The notes beneath the pieces are model-generated. The model was not told the DNA's origin, did not search any database, and saw nothing but the letters and a program-made list of their open reading frames with translations. Positions 19,536 through 27,722 of a stretch of DNA of 64,000 nt are shown here, piece by piece (the first letter of the stretch is position 1; the number at the start of each line of letters is the position of its first letter). This DNA comes from Nocardioides astragali (GTDB lineage: Bacteria; Actinomycetota; Actinomycetes; Propionibacteriales; Nocardioidaceae), in contig NZ_JAFMZM010000005.1 in assembly GCF_024436375.1 (NCBI RefSeq), positions 248,001 through 312,000 on the forward strand, given 5' to 3'. The position numbers were made by a program, and so were the translations under genes.

Positions 19536-20648
19536 CTACACCTGCTCCCTCGTGAAGGTGACCTCGGTGACGTCGATGCCCAGAGCCGCCTCCAGCGCGG
19601 CGACCGGCTCGTCGAGCTCGGCCTTGCGGGGGCGACGCGTACGGGCGAACCAGACCACCTCGAGCGGCCTGCGCCGAGCGGTGCCCGTGGCACGCCAGAA
19701 GCCGCTGATCCTGCCGTCCACGAGCAGCGGCGGCAGCAGCATGCCGTTGGAGTCGTTCCAGAGCCGCCGGTGGTGCTCGGGTGTCACGAAGCGCTCGCGC
19801 GCCTTGGGGTCGTAGCCGCACAGGAGAGCGTCGAACTCCGGGAGCAGCCGGACTCCCGGCAGGTCTCGCGGCGCCGGTGCCGACGGCAGGTCGAGGTACG
19901 TACGCCCGTCGGGGCCCTCGTCCTCGCGCACGTCGAGACCGGCCAGTCCCTCGTCCACCGAACCGAGAGAGAGCCCGGCCCACCAGGCGATGTCCTGGCG
20001 CGACGAGGGGCCGTGCGCGGCGAGGTGGAGCCGCACGACGTCCGTGAGCGAGGCCGGACCGGTCCGGTCGAACGTGCCGTAGACGGGCTTGCCCTGCCCC
20101 TCCCAGCGGTCGCCGGACGCGGGACGCCGCACCAGGGCGCCGTGTGCGAACGCGAAGTAGCGCCCCGGGCCGGTCCGGGCCGCTGCCTGCGCCTGCGACG
20201 AGCCGTTCTTCTCCAGCCACTCCGAAAGGTGCTCGCGCAGCTCGTCCGGGGTCCGCCACTCCCGGGCGAACTCCTCGATGGAGACCCAGAGGTCGGCGAT
20301 CTGGTCGTCGGTGATCGCCATCATCCGCGCCCAGCGGGGGTGCTGGCCGACTCGCGTGGCCTCGGCGAGCACGGTGTAGTTCGCCGGGCTCGCCGTGTGG
20401 ACGGTGCCGCGGATGGTGCTGCCCCGCACGACGGTCCCGGCGGCGTACGCCGCGCTGACGGCCTCGTGGGTGATGCCGGGAAAGCGGGCGCCGAGGCCGA
20501 TGAACGCCGAGCGAGCCGTCTGGGTCTGCATGTCGCCGATGGCGTGCACGGCCGCGGCGGCGTCCACGGCGCCATCCGGTGCACCCGTGTCGTCGGGGAA
20601 CTGGCGGGCCAGGGCGGCGCCGGCCAGGTCCTCCCAGGAACAGGCCAT
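19536..20648 (-). CDS. Winged helix DNA-binding domain-containing protein (HTH_42/YcaQ-like)
   Basis: The 370-aa protein matches the winged-helix PF06224-type family. It has DMQTQTARSAFIGLGARFPGI near the start (the usual place of the Q-x-R segment), then RGTVHTASPANYTVL. The second half carries VRLLPEFDALLCGYDPKARERF and MLLPPLLVDGRISGFWRAT, both strongly conserved in the family. Related proteins include the interstrand-crosslink glycosylases YcaQ and AlkX. The QxD catalytic motif of YcaQ is not something I can place with certainty here, so a repair role is only a possibility. Two bases separate it from the XdhC-like gene upstream, so they form an operon. Confidence 0.85.
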   Translation of the reverse strand: MACSWEDLAGAALARQFPDDTGAPDGAVDAAAAVHAIGDMQTQTARSAFIGLGARFPGITHEAVSAAYAAGTVVRGSTIRGTVHTASPANYTVLAEATRVGQHPRWARMMAITDDQIADLWVSIEEFAREWRTPDELREHLSEWLEKNGSSQAQAAARTGPGRYFAFAHGALVRRPASGDRWEGQGKPVYGTFDRTGPASLTDVVRLHLAAHGPSSRQDIAWWAGLSLGSVDEGLAGLDVREDEGPDGRTYLDLPSAPAPRDLPGVRLLPEFDALLCGYDPKARERFVTPEHHRRLWNDSNGMLLPPLLVDGRISGFWRATGTARRRPLEVVWFARTRRPRKAELDEPVAALEAALGIDVTEVTFTREQV

Positions 20649-20649
20649 G

Positions 20650-21102
20650 TCAGCCCCGCATGGGGCCGCCGGGGCGGCCGTAGGACTCGGCGACGATCTC
20701 GGCGACCACGGAGAGGGCGATCTCGCCCGGCCCCTTGCCTCCCAGGTCGTGTCCCGCCGGCACGTGCAGCCGGGTCACGTCGACGCCCTCGGCGACGAGC
20801 TCGTCAAGGAGTCCCGCGGCACGGCGCCGACTGGCCATCATCGCGACGTAGGCGGCCTCCGAGGCCAACGCGGCGCGGAGCACGCGCGGCGCGTCCGGGG
20901 CGTCGTGGTCGCAGAGGACCACGGCGTCCCCGGCCCGTGGCTCGAGTCCTTCGCCGCCGTCGTCGACCGCCTCGACGAGCACGTCGCGGCCGGCAGCGGT
21001 CGCGATCGAGGCGATGGCCTGGGAGATCGGGTTGTCGCTGAGGACCAGGATCCGTCCGTGCTCCGCCTGGGCGTCCGACCACGGCTGCTGACGCATGCTC
21101 AT
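20650..21102 (-). CDS. XdhC-type Rossmann-domain protein
   Basis: The 150-aa protein corresponds to the C-terminal Rossmann domain of XdhC/CoxI proteins: ILVLSDNPISQAIASIATAAGRDV, GDAVVLCDHDAPDAPRVLRAAL, then AYVAMMASRRRAAGLLDELVAEG and LHVPAGHDLGGKGPGEIALSVVAEI. These proteins assist insertion or sulphuration of the molybdenum cofactor in xanthine dehydrogenase-type enzymes; here the N-terminal domain is absent and no such enzyme is nearby. I choose the start at 21102 (MSMRQQPW). An in-frame extension to 21192 is encoded by repetitive gagcgaagcgag-type sequence and is probably untranslated leader. It is followed after two bases by the winged-helix gene. Confidence 0.8.
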   Translation of the reverse strand: MSMRQQPWSDAQAEHGRILVLSDNPISQAIASIATAAGRDVLVEAVDDGGEGLEPRAGDAVVLCDHDAPDAPRVLRAALASEAAYVAMMASRRRAAGLLDELVAEGVDVTRLHVPAGHDLGGKGPGEIALSVVAEIVAESYGRPGGPMRG

Positions 21103-21186
21103 ACGCGTACTCGCTTCGCTCCGTGCGCGCATGAGGCACATGTCGCGCTGTTCTTGTCGATGAGCTCGCTGACGCTCGCTCATGCC
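21103..21186 (-). repeat. Low-complexity leader with gagcg-type repeats between divergent genes
   Basis: On the minus strand the segment contains gagcgagcgtcagcgagctc and later cggagcgaagcgagtacg, short related direct and inverted repeats (atgagc...gctcat). It remains open in the frame of the XdhC-like gene, which is why start prediction is ambiguous. Similar spacer sequence is, from memory, common in Nocardioides genomes; function is unknown. Confidence 0.45.
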
Positions 21187-21206
21187 GGCCACCCTAGGCT
21201 CGCCGC

Positions 21207-22142
21207 ATGCCCGTCACCATCCCGCCGGCACTGCTGTCCCAGCGGGAGCTGGGCGAGGACTGGGCGCTCTGGCTGGACCGGCTGCCCCGCCTCACCGAGG
21301 AACTGCTCGCCGAGTGGCGCCTGGTGCCCGTCGCCGTCGCGCTCCACGGCTTCTGCTCGCTGGTGGTGCCGGTCGTGGACGCCGACGGGTCTCCGGGTGC
21401 GCTCAAGGTGAGCTTCGACGGCGACGAGGAGTCGCTGCACGAGGGACTGGTCCTGCAGCACTGGGGTGGGCGAGGCGCCGTACGCCTCCAGCGGGCGGAC
21501 CCGCACCGGCGGGCGCTGCTGCTGGCCTGGCTGCCCGGCCCCGACCTGGGCGACGCCTGGGACGTCGAGGCCTGCGAGGTGGTCGCCGGCCTCTACCGCA
21601 GGCTCCACGTCCCTGCCCTGCCGCAGCTGGCCACCGTGTCCTCGTACGTCGAGCGCTGGCTGGGCGAGCTGGCCGACCTGGGCCGCGACCTCCCGATCCC
21701 TCGGCGCTACGTCGAGCAGGCGCTGGCGACCGGACGCGACCTGCTCGCGGACGGAGGCGGGGGACAGGTGGTGGTGCACGGTGACCTCCACTACTTCAAC
21801 GTGATGGCCGACCCGTCCGGTGAGTGGCTGGCCATCGACCCCAAGCCGATGAGCGGCGACCCCCACTACGAGCTCGCGCCGATGCTGTGGAACCGGATGG
21901 ACGAGCTCAGCGCACCGGGTGCGGTCGGGTCGGTGCGCGACGGCCTGCGCCGGCGCTTCCACGCCCTCGTCGACACGGCGGGGTTCGACGAGGAGCGAGC
22001 CCGCGACTGGATGGTCGTGCGGATGGTCATCAACGCCGGCTGGACGGTGCAGGACGCCCGGCGGGCCGGTCGCAAGCTGTCGGGAGACGAGCAGGACTGG
22101 GTCACCCGGTGCATCGCGATCACGAAGGCCGTGCAGGACTAG
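21207..22142 (+). CDS. APH(6)-like aminoglycoside/hydroxyurea resistance kinase family
   Basis: The 311-aa protein resembles streptomycin 6-phosphotransferase-type kinases (PF04655). It has GALKVSFDGDEESLHEG in the N-lobe, LLAWLPGPDLGDAW in the hinge region, the catalytic VVVHGDLHYFNVMAD (Brenner motif HGDxHxxN) and the metal-binding AIDPKPMSGDP. All catalytic residues are present. Homologues are found widely in actinomycete chromosomes and often do not confer resistance, so the substrate is open. TAGGCT at 21195-21200, six bases before the ATG, suggests a leaderless transcript. It is unrelated at sequence level to the APH pair at 12.7-14.6 kb. Confidence 0.88.
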   Translation: MPVTIPPALLSQRELGEDWALWLDRLPRLTEELLAEWRLVPVAVALHGFCSLVVPVVDADGSPGALKVSFDGDEESLHEGLVLQHWGGRGAVRLQRADPHRRALLLAWLPGPDLGDAWDVEACEVVAGLYRRLHVPALPQLATVSSYVERWLGELADLGRDLPIPRRYVEQALATGRDLLADGGGGQVVVHGDLHYFNVMADPSGEWLAIDPKPMSGDPHYELAPMLWNRMDELSAPGAVGSVRDGLRRRFHALVDTAGFDEERARDWMVVRMVINAGWTVQDARRAGRKLSGDEQDWVTRCIAITKAVQD

Positions 22143-22177
22143 TTTGCGGACTCGGGCGAGACAAATGCCGCTTTTGC

Positions 22178-22207
22178 TACCGCTCGGTAAACCCAGTGAT
22201 CTAGGTT
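22178..22207 (+). promoter_or_regulatory. Palindromic operator and -10 box before the acyl-CoA ligase gene
   Basis: A perfect 12-bp palindrome taccgctcggta (22178-22189) lies where the -35 would fall for a -10-like TAGGTT at 22202-22207. Perfect palindromes of this form are typical of TetR-family operators controlling lipid genes in actinomycetes, so fatty-acid-responsive repression is a reasonable guess. No regulator gene is adjacent. Confidence 0.5.
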
Positions 22208-22278
22208 ACAACCCAGTCAGCAGCACGCCCCGCTGTGTGACGCACGGCGTCACGCTCCGACGAATGAGTAGGTAACAG

Positions 22279-24099
22279 ATGGCGATCACTATCGACACGT
22301 CCTTCATCGACACGATGCCCGCCAACGTGGCCGTCCAGTTCTTCGACCGCGTCACCGCGACCCCCGACGCCGAGGCCTTCCGCTTCCCGCGCGGGGAGGC
22401 GTGGGAGTCGGTCACGTGGAAGCAGGCGGGGGACAGGGTCGAGGCGCTCGCCGCGGGCCTGATCGCGCTGGGCATCCAGCCCGAGCAGCGCGTCGGCATC
22501 GCCTCGGGCACGCGCTACGAGTGGATCCTGGCCGACCTGGCCATCATGTGCGCGGCGGGTGCGACGACGACGGTCTACCCGAGCACCAACGCCGAGGACA
22601 CGACGTACATCCTCGGTGACTCCGAGAGCCGCGTGGTCTTCGCCGAGGACGACGTGCAGCTCGCCAAGCTCACCGCGCACCGTGCCGAGCTGCCCCATGT
22701 CAGCAAGGTCGTGACGTTCGACGGCAAGGCCGACGGCGACTGGGTCATCACCCTCGACGACCTGGCCGCACTGGGTGCCGAGAAGCTCGCCGAGCAGCCC
22801 GACATCGTGCGCACCACGTCGGAGACGATCAAGCCCGACCAGCTCGCCACGCTGATCTACACGTCCGGCACCACCGGCCGGCCCAAGGGCGTGCGGCTGC
22901 GTCACTCCTCGTGGGTCTACGAGGGCGAGGCGATCCGCGCGCAGGGCATCCTCGGTCCCGACGACCTGGAGTTCCGCTGGCTGCCGATGGCGCACTCGTT
23001 CGGCAAGGTGCTGATGTCGACCCAGATGGCGTGCGGGTTCGCCGCCGCCATCGACGGCCGGGTGGAGAAGATCGTCGACAACCTGGGGGTCGTCAAGCCG
23101 ACCTTCATGGGTGCCGCGCCGCGCATCTTCGAGAAGGCTCACGGCCGCATCGTCACCATGCAGGCCGCCGAGGGCGGTGCCAAGGAGAAGCTCTTCAAGA
23201 AGGCGTTCGAGGTCGGCCTCCAGGTCGAGCGGCTCAAGCGCGAGGGCAAGTCGGTCCCGCTGGGACTCAAGGTCCAGCACGGCCTGTTCGACAAGCTGGT
23301 CTTCACCAAGATCCGCGACCGCTTCGGTGGAAACGTCCGCTTCTTCATCTCCGGTGCCGCGGCGCTCAACCGCGACATCGCCGAGTGGTTCGGCGCGGCC
23401 GGCATCACGATCCTCGAGGGCTACGGCCTGACCGAGACCTCGGCGGGCTCCTTCGTCAACCACCCCGACCAGAACAAGTTCGGCACGGTGGGTCCGGTCT
23501 TCCCGGGCAGCGAGGTCAAGCTCGGGGACAACGACGAGATCATGATCAAGGGTCCCGGCGTGATGGACGGCTACCACAACCTCCCCGAGGAGACCGCCAA
23601 GACGCTGACCCAGGACGGCTGGCTGCACACCGGTGACAAGGGCGCCCTCGACGAGGACGGCCACCTGGTCATCACGGGCCGCATCAAGGAGCTCTTCAAG
23701 ACCTCCGGCGGCAAGTACATCGCCCCGCCGGCGATCGAGTCGAAGTTCAAGGCTGTCTGCCCCTACGCCAGCCAGTTCATGGTCTTCGGCGAGGAGCGCA
23801 ACTACTGCGTCGCACTCGTCACGCTCGACCCGGATGCGATGGCGGGCTGGGCCGAGGCGAACGGCATGGGCGGCGCGTCCTACACCGAGATCGTGCAGTC
23901 CGAGCAGGCGCAGAAGATGGTCGGCGACTACGTCGAGGAGCTCAACAGCCACCTCAACCGCTGGGAGACCATCAAGAAGTGGAAGCTCCTCGACCACGAC
24001 CTCACGGTCGAGTCGGGCGAGCTCACCCCCTCGATGAAGGTCAAGCGCAACGTCGTCCAGGACAACCACCGGGCCGTGATCGACGAGATGTACGCCTAG
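22279..24099 (+). CDS. Long-chain fatty acid--CoA ligase (FadD15-like)
   Basis: The 606-aa AMP-forming ligase activates long-chain fatty acids to acyl-CoA. The P-loop LIYTSGTTGRPKGVRL (motif A1) is intact. Further motifs are GYGLTETSAG, the conserved DGWLHTGDKGALDEDGHLVITGR, and IKELFKTSGGKYIAPPAIE with the late catalytic-lysine region. The group is the FadD15/AMP-binding long-chain type, with a long insertion typical of about 600-aa members. It has its own promoter with a palindromic operator upstream and ends at 24099, followed by a hairpin element. It probably feeds beta-oxidation or phospholipid synthesis. Confidence 0.95.
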   Translation: MAITIDTSFIDTMPANVAVQFFDRVTATPDAEAFRFPRGEAWESVTWKQAGDRVEALAAGLIALGIQPEQRVGIASGTRYEWILADLAIMCAAGATTTVYPSTNAEDTTYILGDSESRVVFAEDDVQLAKLTAHRAELPHVSKVVTFDGKADGDWVITLDDLAALGAEKLAEQPDIVRTTSETIKPDQLATLIYTSGTTGRPKGVRLRHSSWVYEGEAIRAQGILGPDDLEFRWLPMAHSFGKVLMSTQMACGFAAAIDGRVEKIVDNLGVVKPTFMGAAPRIFEKAHGRIVTMQAAEGGAKEKLFKKAFEVGLQVERLKREGKSVPLGLKVQHGLFDKLVFTKIRDRFGGNVRFFISGAAALNRDIAEWFGAAGITILEGYGLTETSAGSFVNHPDQNKFGTVGPVFPGSEVKLGDNDEIMIKGPGVMDGYHNLPEETAKTLTQDGWLHTGDKGALDEDGHLVITGRIKELFKTSGGKYIAPPAIESKFKAVCPYASQFMVFGEERNYCVALVTLDPDAMAGWAEANGMGGASYTEIVQSEQAQKMVGDYVEELNSHLNRWETIKKWKLLDHDLTVESGELTPSMKVKRNVVQDNHRAVIDEMYA

Positions 24100-24146
24100 T
24101 CCAGGTCCGGGCGCCAGCCTCCTCACAGGAGGCGCACAGCCAGACA

Positions 24147-24192
24147 CGGTCGAATGGGTGTCAGTGGGAGACCACTGGCACCCATTCGCCGT
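24147..24192. repeat. Long intergenic palindrome with GAGA loop
   Basis: Arms 24151-24167 (cgaatgggtgtcagtgg) and 24172-24188 are complementary at 16 of 17 positions, the other being a possible G-U pair, around a GAGA tetraloop. Pairing extends outward (acgg with ccgt, one bulged base). It follows the acyl-CoA ligase gene and precedes the dioxygenase gene. It may act as a terminator, although no T-run follows, or it may be a dispersed palindromic repeat. Confidence 0.75.
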
Positions 24193-24238
24193 TGTCGAGC
24201 CGTTCGGCAGCCGCTTCGCAGCCTCCAGGAGCACACAC

Positions 24239-25030
24239 ATGACCGCACACCACGACCCCGAGCACGAGCACGACCTGGGCCTCCAGCACGACCTCGGGAC
24301 CCTGGAGCGGCGTGGCCTCTCACGCCGCATGGGCCGGCGTGGCGTTCTCGGCGTGCTCGGCGGCCTGTCCGTCGTCGCCGTCGCGGGGTGCGCCGACGAC
24401 TCCGGGCGCGAGATCCCCGAGGAGACGGCAGGTCCCTTTCCCGGCGACGGGTCCAACGGACCCAACCTGCTCACCGAGAGCGGCGTCGTCCGCAGCGACA
24501 TCACGACCAGCTTCGGCTCGGCCTCCGGCGTCGCCGACGGCGTACCCCTCGCCCTGCGCTTCAAGGTCTACGACCTCACCGGCGACGAGGTCGAGGTGAT
24601 GGCCGGCGCGGCGATCTATGCCTGGCACTGCGACCGCGACGGCGCCTACTCGATGTACGACGGCGCCGCGGCCGACGAGAACTACTTGCGCGGCGTGCAG
24701 GAGGCCGACGCCGACGGCTGGGTGGAGTTCACCACGATCTTCCCGGGCTGCTACGCCGGTCGCTGGCCGCACGTGCACTTCGAGGTCTACGAGTCCCTCG
24801 ACACGGCGACCAGCGCCTCCAACAAGCTCCGCACCTCCCAGCTGGCCTTCGACCAGGACGTCTGCGAGACGGTCTACGCCACGTCGGGCTACGAGTCGTC
24901 GCTCTCCAACCTCGCGCAGGTCAGCCTGGACTCCGACGGCATCTTCAGCGACGGCTACTCCCTCCAGATGGCGACGACGAAGGGCTCGGTCACCGACGGC
25001 TACACCGCCACGCTCAACGTGCCCATCTGA
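24239..25030 (+). CDS. Secreted intradiol-dioxygenase-like lipoprotein
   Basis: The 263-aa protein has an export signal with twin arginines (LSRRMGRRGVLGVLGGL, about residues 22-38) ending in a lipobox-like VAVAGC. It is therefore likely a Tat-exported lipoprotein. The mature domain resembles the beta fold of protocatechuate/catechol intradiol dioxygenases: ETAGPFPGDG, then GAAIYAWHCDRDGAYSMYD, which holds the two iron-ligand tyrosine positions, then GRWPHVHFEVY with the His-x-His iron ligands. All four expected ligands (2 Tyr, 2 His) appear present. Extracellular homologues in Streptomyces act on lignin-type aromatics. The ATG at 24239 has an agga Shine-Dalgarno; the upstream frame to 24158 runs through the palindrome. 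Confidence 0.85.
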   Translation: MTAHHDPEHEHDLGLQHDLGTLERRGLSRRMGRRGVLGVLGGLSVVAVAGCADDSGREIPEETAGPFPGDGSNGPNLLTESGVVRSDITTSFGSASGVADGVPLALRFKVYDLTGDEVEVMAGAAIYAWHCDRDGAYSMYDGAAADENYLRGVQEADADGWVEFTTIFPGCYAGRWPHVHFEVYESLDTATSASNKLRTSQLAFDQDVCETVYATSGYESSLSNLAQVSLDSDGIFSDGYSLQMATTKGSVTDGYTATLNVPI

Positions 25031-25084
25031 CCGGCCGGTCAGTGGGTGCGCGGCGCCGGCGGGCGCGCGTGGTTGGATACCCGC

Positions 25085-26302
25085 GTGCCCCCCGCGCAAC
25101 CCGACGGAGACGTCGCTCCCGAGGACGGCCTGCTGCCCGACGAGGCGTGGGCCGAGTTCGGTAGCAAGCCCTTCGGCCTCTATGTCCACGTGCCCTTCTG
25201 CAGCGTGCGCTGCGGCTACTGCGACTTCAACACCTACACCGCCCACGAGCTCGGCGACGAGGTCGGCGCCAGCCGGTCGTCGTACGCCGAGGCGGCGATC
25301 CGCGAGATCCGCTTCGCGCGTCAGGTGCTCGGCCACCGCGACGTGCAGATCGAGACGATCTTCTTCGGCGGAGGTACGCCGACGTTGCTGAAGCCCGCCG
25401 ACCTGGGAGCCGTCGTGGCCAGCGCGGCCGCTGAGTTCGGCCTGGCCGACGGTGTCGAGATCACGACCGAGGCCAATCCCGACAGCGTCGCGGCCTGGGA
25501 CCTGGAGGAGCTGCGCACTGCCGGCTTCAACCGGATCAGCTTCGGGATGCAGTCGGCGGTCGACCACGTCCTGCGCACGCTGGACCGCACCCACGACCCC
25601 ATGCGTGTCCCCGCTGCCGTCGACTGGGCGCGCTCGGCCGGCTTCGACGACGTCAGCCTCGACCTGATCTACGGCACGCCGGGGGAGTCGATCGCGGACT
25701 GGGAGACCTCCGTCGAGACCGCCCTCGCCTGCGAGCCCGACCACATCTCCGCCTACTCGCTCATCGTCGAGGACGGCACCGCGATGGGCAGGCAGGTGGC
25801 CCGCGGAGAGCTGCCGATGCCCGACGAGGACGACCTCGCCGACAAGTACCACCTCGCCGACGAACGCTTCGCCGCCGCGGGGATGCAGTGGTACGAGGTG
25901 TCCAACTGGGCCACCTCGCCCGATCACTGGTGCCGGCACAACCTGCTCTACTGGACCGGCGGCCACTGGTGGGGCGTGGGCCCCGGCGCGCACTCCCACG
26001 TCGGTGGCGTGCGCTGGTGGAACGTCAAGCACCCCGCTGCGTACGCCGAACGGCTGGGCCGTGGCGTGTCACCGGCCCTGGCCCGCGAGGTGCTGGGGTT
26101 CCGTGACCAGAGGATCGAGCGGATCCTGCTCGAGATCCGCCTGGTGGAGGGCCTGCCGGTGACGGCGCTCGACGCCGCGGGGCGCTCCCAGGTCGCCCGG
26201 CTCGTCGCCGACGGCCTGGTCGAGCTGGCGGCCGAGCGACTCGTCCTCACCCTGCGCGGCCGCCTCCTCGCCGACGCCGTGGTCCGCGACCTCACTGACT
26301 AG
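25085..26302 (+). CDS. hemW: Radical SAM heme chaperone HemW
   Basis: The 405-aa protein has the radical-SAM cluster CSVRCGYC (Cys39, Cys43, Cys46) preceded by GLYVHVPF, the exact HemW/HemN-like start. It also has IFFGGGTPTLL, TTEANPDS, GFNRISFGMQSAVDHVLRTLDRTH and DLIYGTPGES. HemW binds heme and delivers it to respiratory enzymes; the fourth cysteine typical of true coproporphyrinogen oxidase HemN is not seen. The GTG at 25085 is chosen because the alternative upstream start at 25046 lies in poorly coding sequence. lepA-(accessory)-hemW-hrcA order is conserved in actinobacteria. Confidence 0.93.
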   Translation: MPPAQPDGDVAPEDGLLPDEAWAEFGSKPFGLYVHVPFCSVRCGYCDFNTYTAHELGDEVGASRSSYAEAAIREIRFARQVLGHRDVQIETIFFGGGTPTLLKPADLGAVVASAAAEFGLADGVEITTEANPDSVAAWDLEELRTAGFNRISFGMQSAVDHVLRTLDRTHDPMRVPAAVDWARSAGFDDVSLDLIYGTPGESIADWETSVETALACEPDHISAYSLIVEDGTAMGRQVARGELPMPDEDDLADKYHLADERFAAAGMQWYEVSNWATSPDHWCRHNLLYWTGGHWWGVGPGAHSHVGGVRWWNVKHPAAYAERLGRGVSPALAREVLGFRDQRIERILLEIRLVEGLPVTALDAAGRSQVARLVADGLVELAAERLVLTLRGRLLADAVVRDLTD

Positions 26303-26329
26303 CGCCTCCGCTTCGCTTCGGCGCAGATG

Positions 26330-27175
26330 TCAGCCCGTGGTGAAGTCGATCAGCTCCTCGACCCGGCCCAGCAGGGCGGGCTCGAGGTCGGCGTACGACG
26401 TCACCCGGCCGAGGACGTGCTTCCAGGCGCGGGCGATGTCGGCCTGGTCGCGGTGCGGCCAGCCGAGCTGCTGGCAGGTGCCGGTCTTCCAGTCGATGCC
26501 CTTGGGGACGTGGGGCCACCGGGGGATGCCGAGGCGGTCGGGCTTCACGGCCTGCCAGATGTCGATGAAGGGGTGGCCGACGACGAGGACGTGCTTGCCT
26601 ATGGGGGAGCGGGCGATGCCCTGGGCGATGCGCGCCTCCTTGGACCCCGGCACCAGGTGGTCGACCAGGACTCCGACGCGGCGCTGCGGGCCGGGCTTGA
26701 AGTCGCGGAGGTGGTCGGCGAGGTCGTCGACTCCGCCGAGGAACTCCACAACCACACCCTCGATGCGCAGGTCGTCGCCCCAGACCTTCTCGACCAGCTC
26801 GGCGTCGTGGCGCCCCTCGACGAAGATCCGGCTCGCCCGGGCCACGCGCGCACGCGCGCCCTTGACCGCCACCGATCCCGACGCCGTACGCGCGGGGGCC
26901 GCCGGGGCGCCGCCGCGCACCGGGCGGGTGAGGATCACCGGCTTGCCCTCGAGCAGGAAGCCCGGGCCGAGCGGGAACGTACGCCGCTTGCCACGCCGGT
27001 CCTCCAGGGTCAGCGTGTCGATGTCGCGGTCGACCGCCACCACCTCGCCGACCCAGTCGGCGGTGACCTCCTCGACGACCATGCCGAGCTCGGTGGGGAC
27101 CTCGACGGCGCGGCCGTTGGCCGGCTTGCGCCAGTCGGTGGAGAGGACGTCGGTTCCGTAGCGATCGAGAGGCAC
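26330..27175 (-). CDS. DUF3097 family protein
   Basis: This 281-aa protein matches the actinobacterial DUF3097 family: LVVEEVTADWVGEVV-type N-terminal beta segment, GFLLEGKPVILTRPV, and ARTASGSVAVKGARARVARASRIFVEGRHDAELVEKVWGDDLR. It ends with the conserved VLVDHLVPGSKEARIA and LLGRVEELIDF. The central part resembles a Toprim-like fold (VEGRHDAELVEKVWG, with a conserved E and later D residues), a point I infer rather than know. The GTG at 27175 (MPLDRYGTDVL) is preferred over a TTG at 27205 because homologues start with a similar (M)xDRYGxDVL. The gene is convergent with hemW. Confidence 0.85.
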   Translation of the reverse strand: MPLDRYGTDVLSTDWRKPANGRAVEVPTELGMVVEEVTADWVGEVVAVDRDIDTLTLEDRRGKRRTFPLGPGFLLEGKPVILTRPVRGGAPAAPARTASGSVAVKGARARVARASRIFVEGRHDAELVEKVWGDDLRIEGVVVEFLGGVDDLADHLRDFKPGPQRRVGVLVDHLVPGSKEARIAQGIARSPIGKHVLVVGHPFIDIWQAVKPDRLGIPRWPHVPKGIDWKTGTCQQLGWPHRDQADIARAWKHVLGRVTSYADLEPALLGRVEELIDFTTG

Positions 27176-27244
27176 CGACTCACCGTAGGTCGCCGCGGTC
27201 GGCAAGCCCGGGTGGCACGCCGGTCGCGACCCGATCGTGACGGA

Positions 27245-27667
27245 TCAGTCCGGCGCCTCGGTGGGGCTGTCGGCGGGGCTCCCGGCGGCCGAGGTGTCCT
27301 CGGTGCCGGCGTCGGGCTCCTTGGTGGCCTGGCCCGCGCCGCCACCGGTCGCGGCGTCGCCCTCCTGGTCAGGAGCCTGGCTCGCGCCGTCGTCGTTGCC
27401 CAGGCCCTCCTGGGTGGCGTCCATCTCGAGCTCGTCCCGGTCCTTGGTGGACTCGTCGTCCGGGTCGAGGGGCTGGGCGAGCGGGTTGTCCTCGCTGGGC
27501 TGGAGGTCCTCGGGCAGCTGGTCGTCGGAGATGCCGCCGATCCGCTCGGAGTCCGGCGAGGTGGTGTCGCCGGAGTGGTCGGAGTCGGCCGGGCTCGTTC
27601 CGCTGGAGGCTTGCGGGGTCTCGGTGGAGGAGGCGGGATCGGTCTGGGGCTCGCTGTTCTCGCTCAT
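27245..27667 (-). CDS. Acidic, disordered hypothetical protein
   Basis: The 140-aa protein is rich in Asp, Glu, Ser, Thr and Pro and has no hydrophobic segment or recognised fold. One short stretch, ISDDQLPEDLQPSEDNPLAQPLD (residues 44 onward), looks conserved in character and may be a binding motif. The rest is low-complexity. It lies between DUF3097 and the MBL hydrolase on the same strand with normal start spacing. Base composition does not differ from neighbours. Function unknown; it could be an intrinsically disordered adaptor. Confidence 0.65.
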   Translation of the reverse strand: MSENSEPQTDPASSTETPQASSGTSPADSDHSGDTTSPDSERIGGISDDQLPEDLQPSEDNPLAQPLDPDDESTKDRDELEMDATQEGLGNDDGASQAPDQEGDAATGGGAGQATKEPDAGTEDTSAAGSPADSPTEAPD

Positions 27668-27722
27668 CCTCCAGTCCTACCGAGGCTCGGCGATGCCCGT
27701 CCAGCCCCCTCGGGGTGTGGGG

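Noticed and set aside
26303..26329. Small hairpin gcgcc...ggcgc between hemW and DUF3097
   Set aside because: The stem is only five pairs with a long loop. It may help terminate the convergent genes but is too weak to list as a feature.
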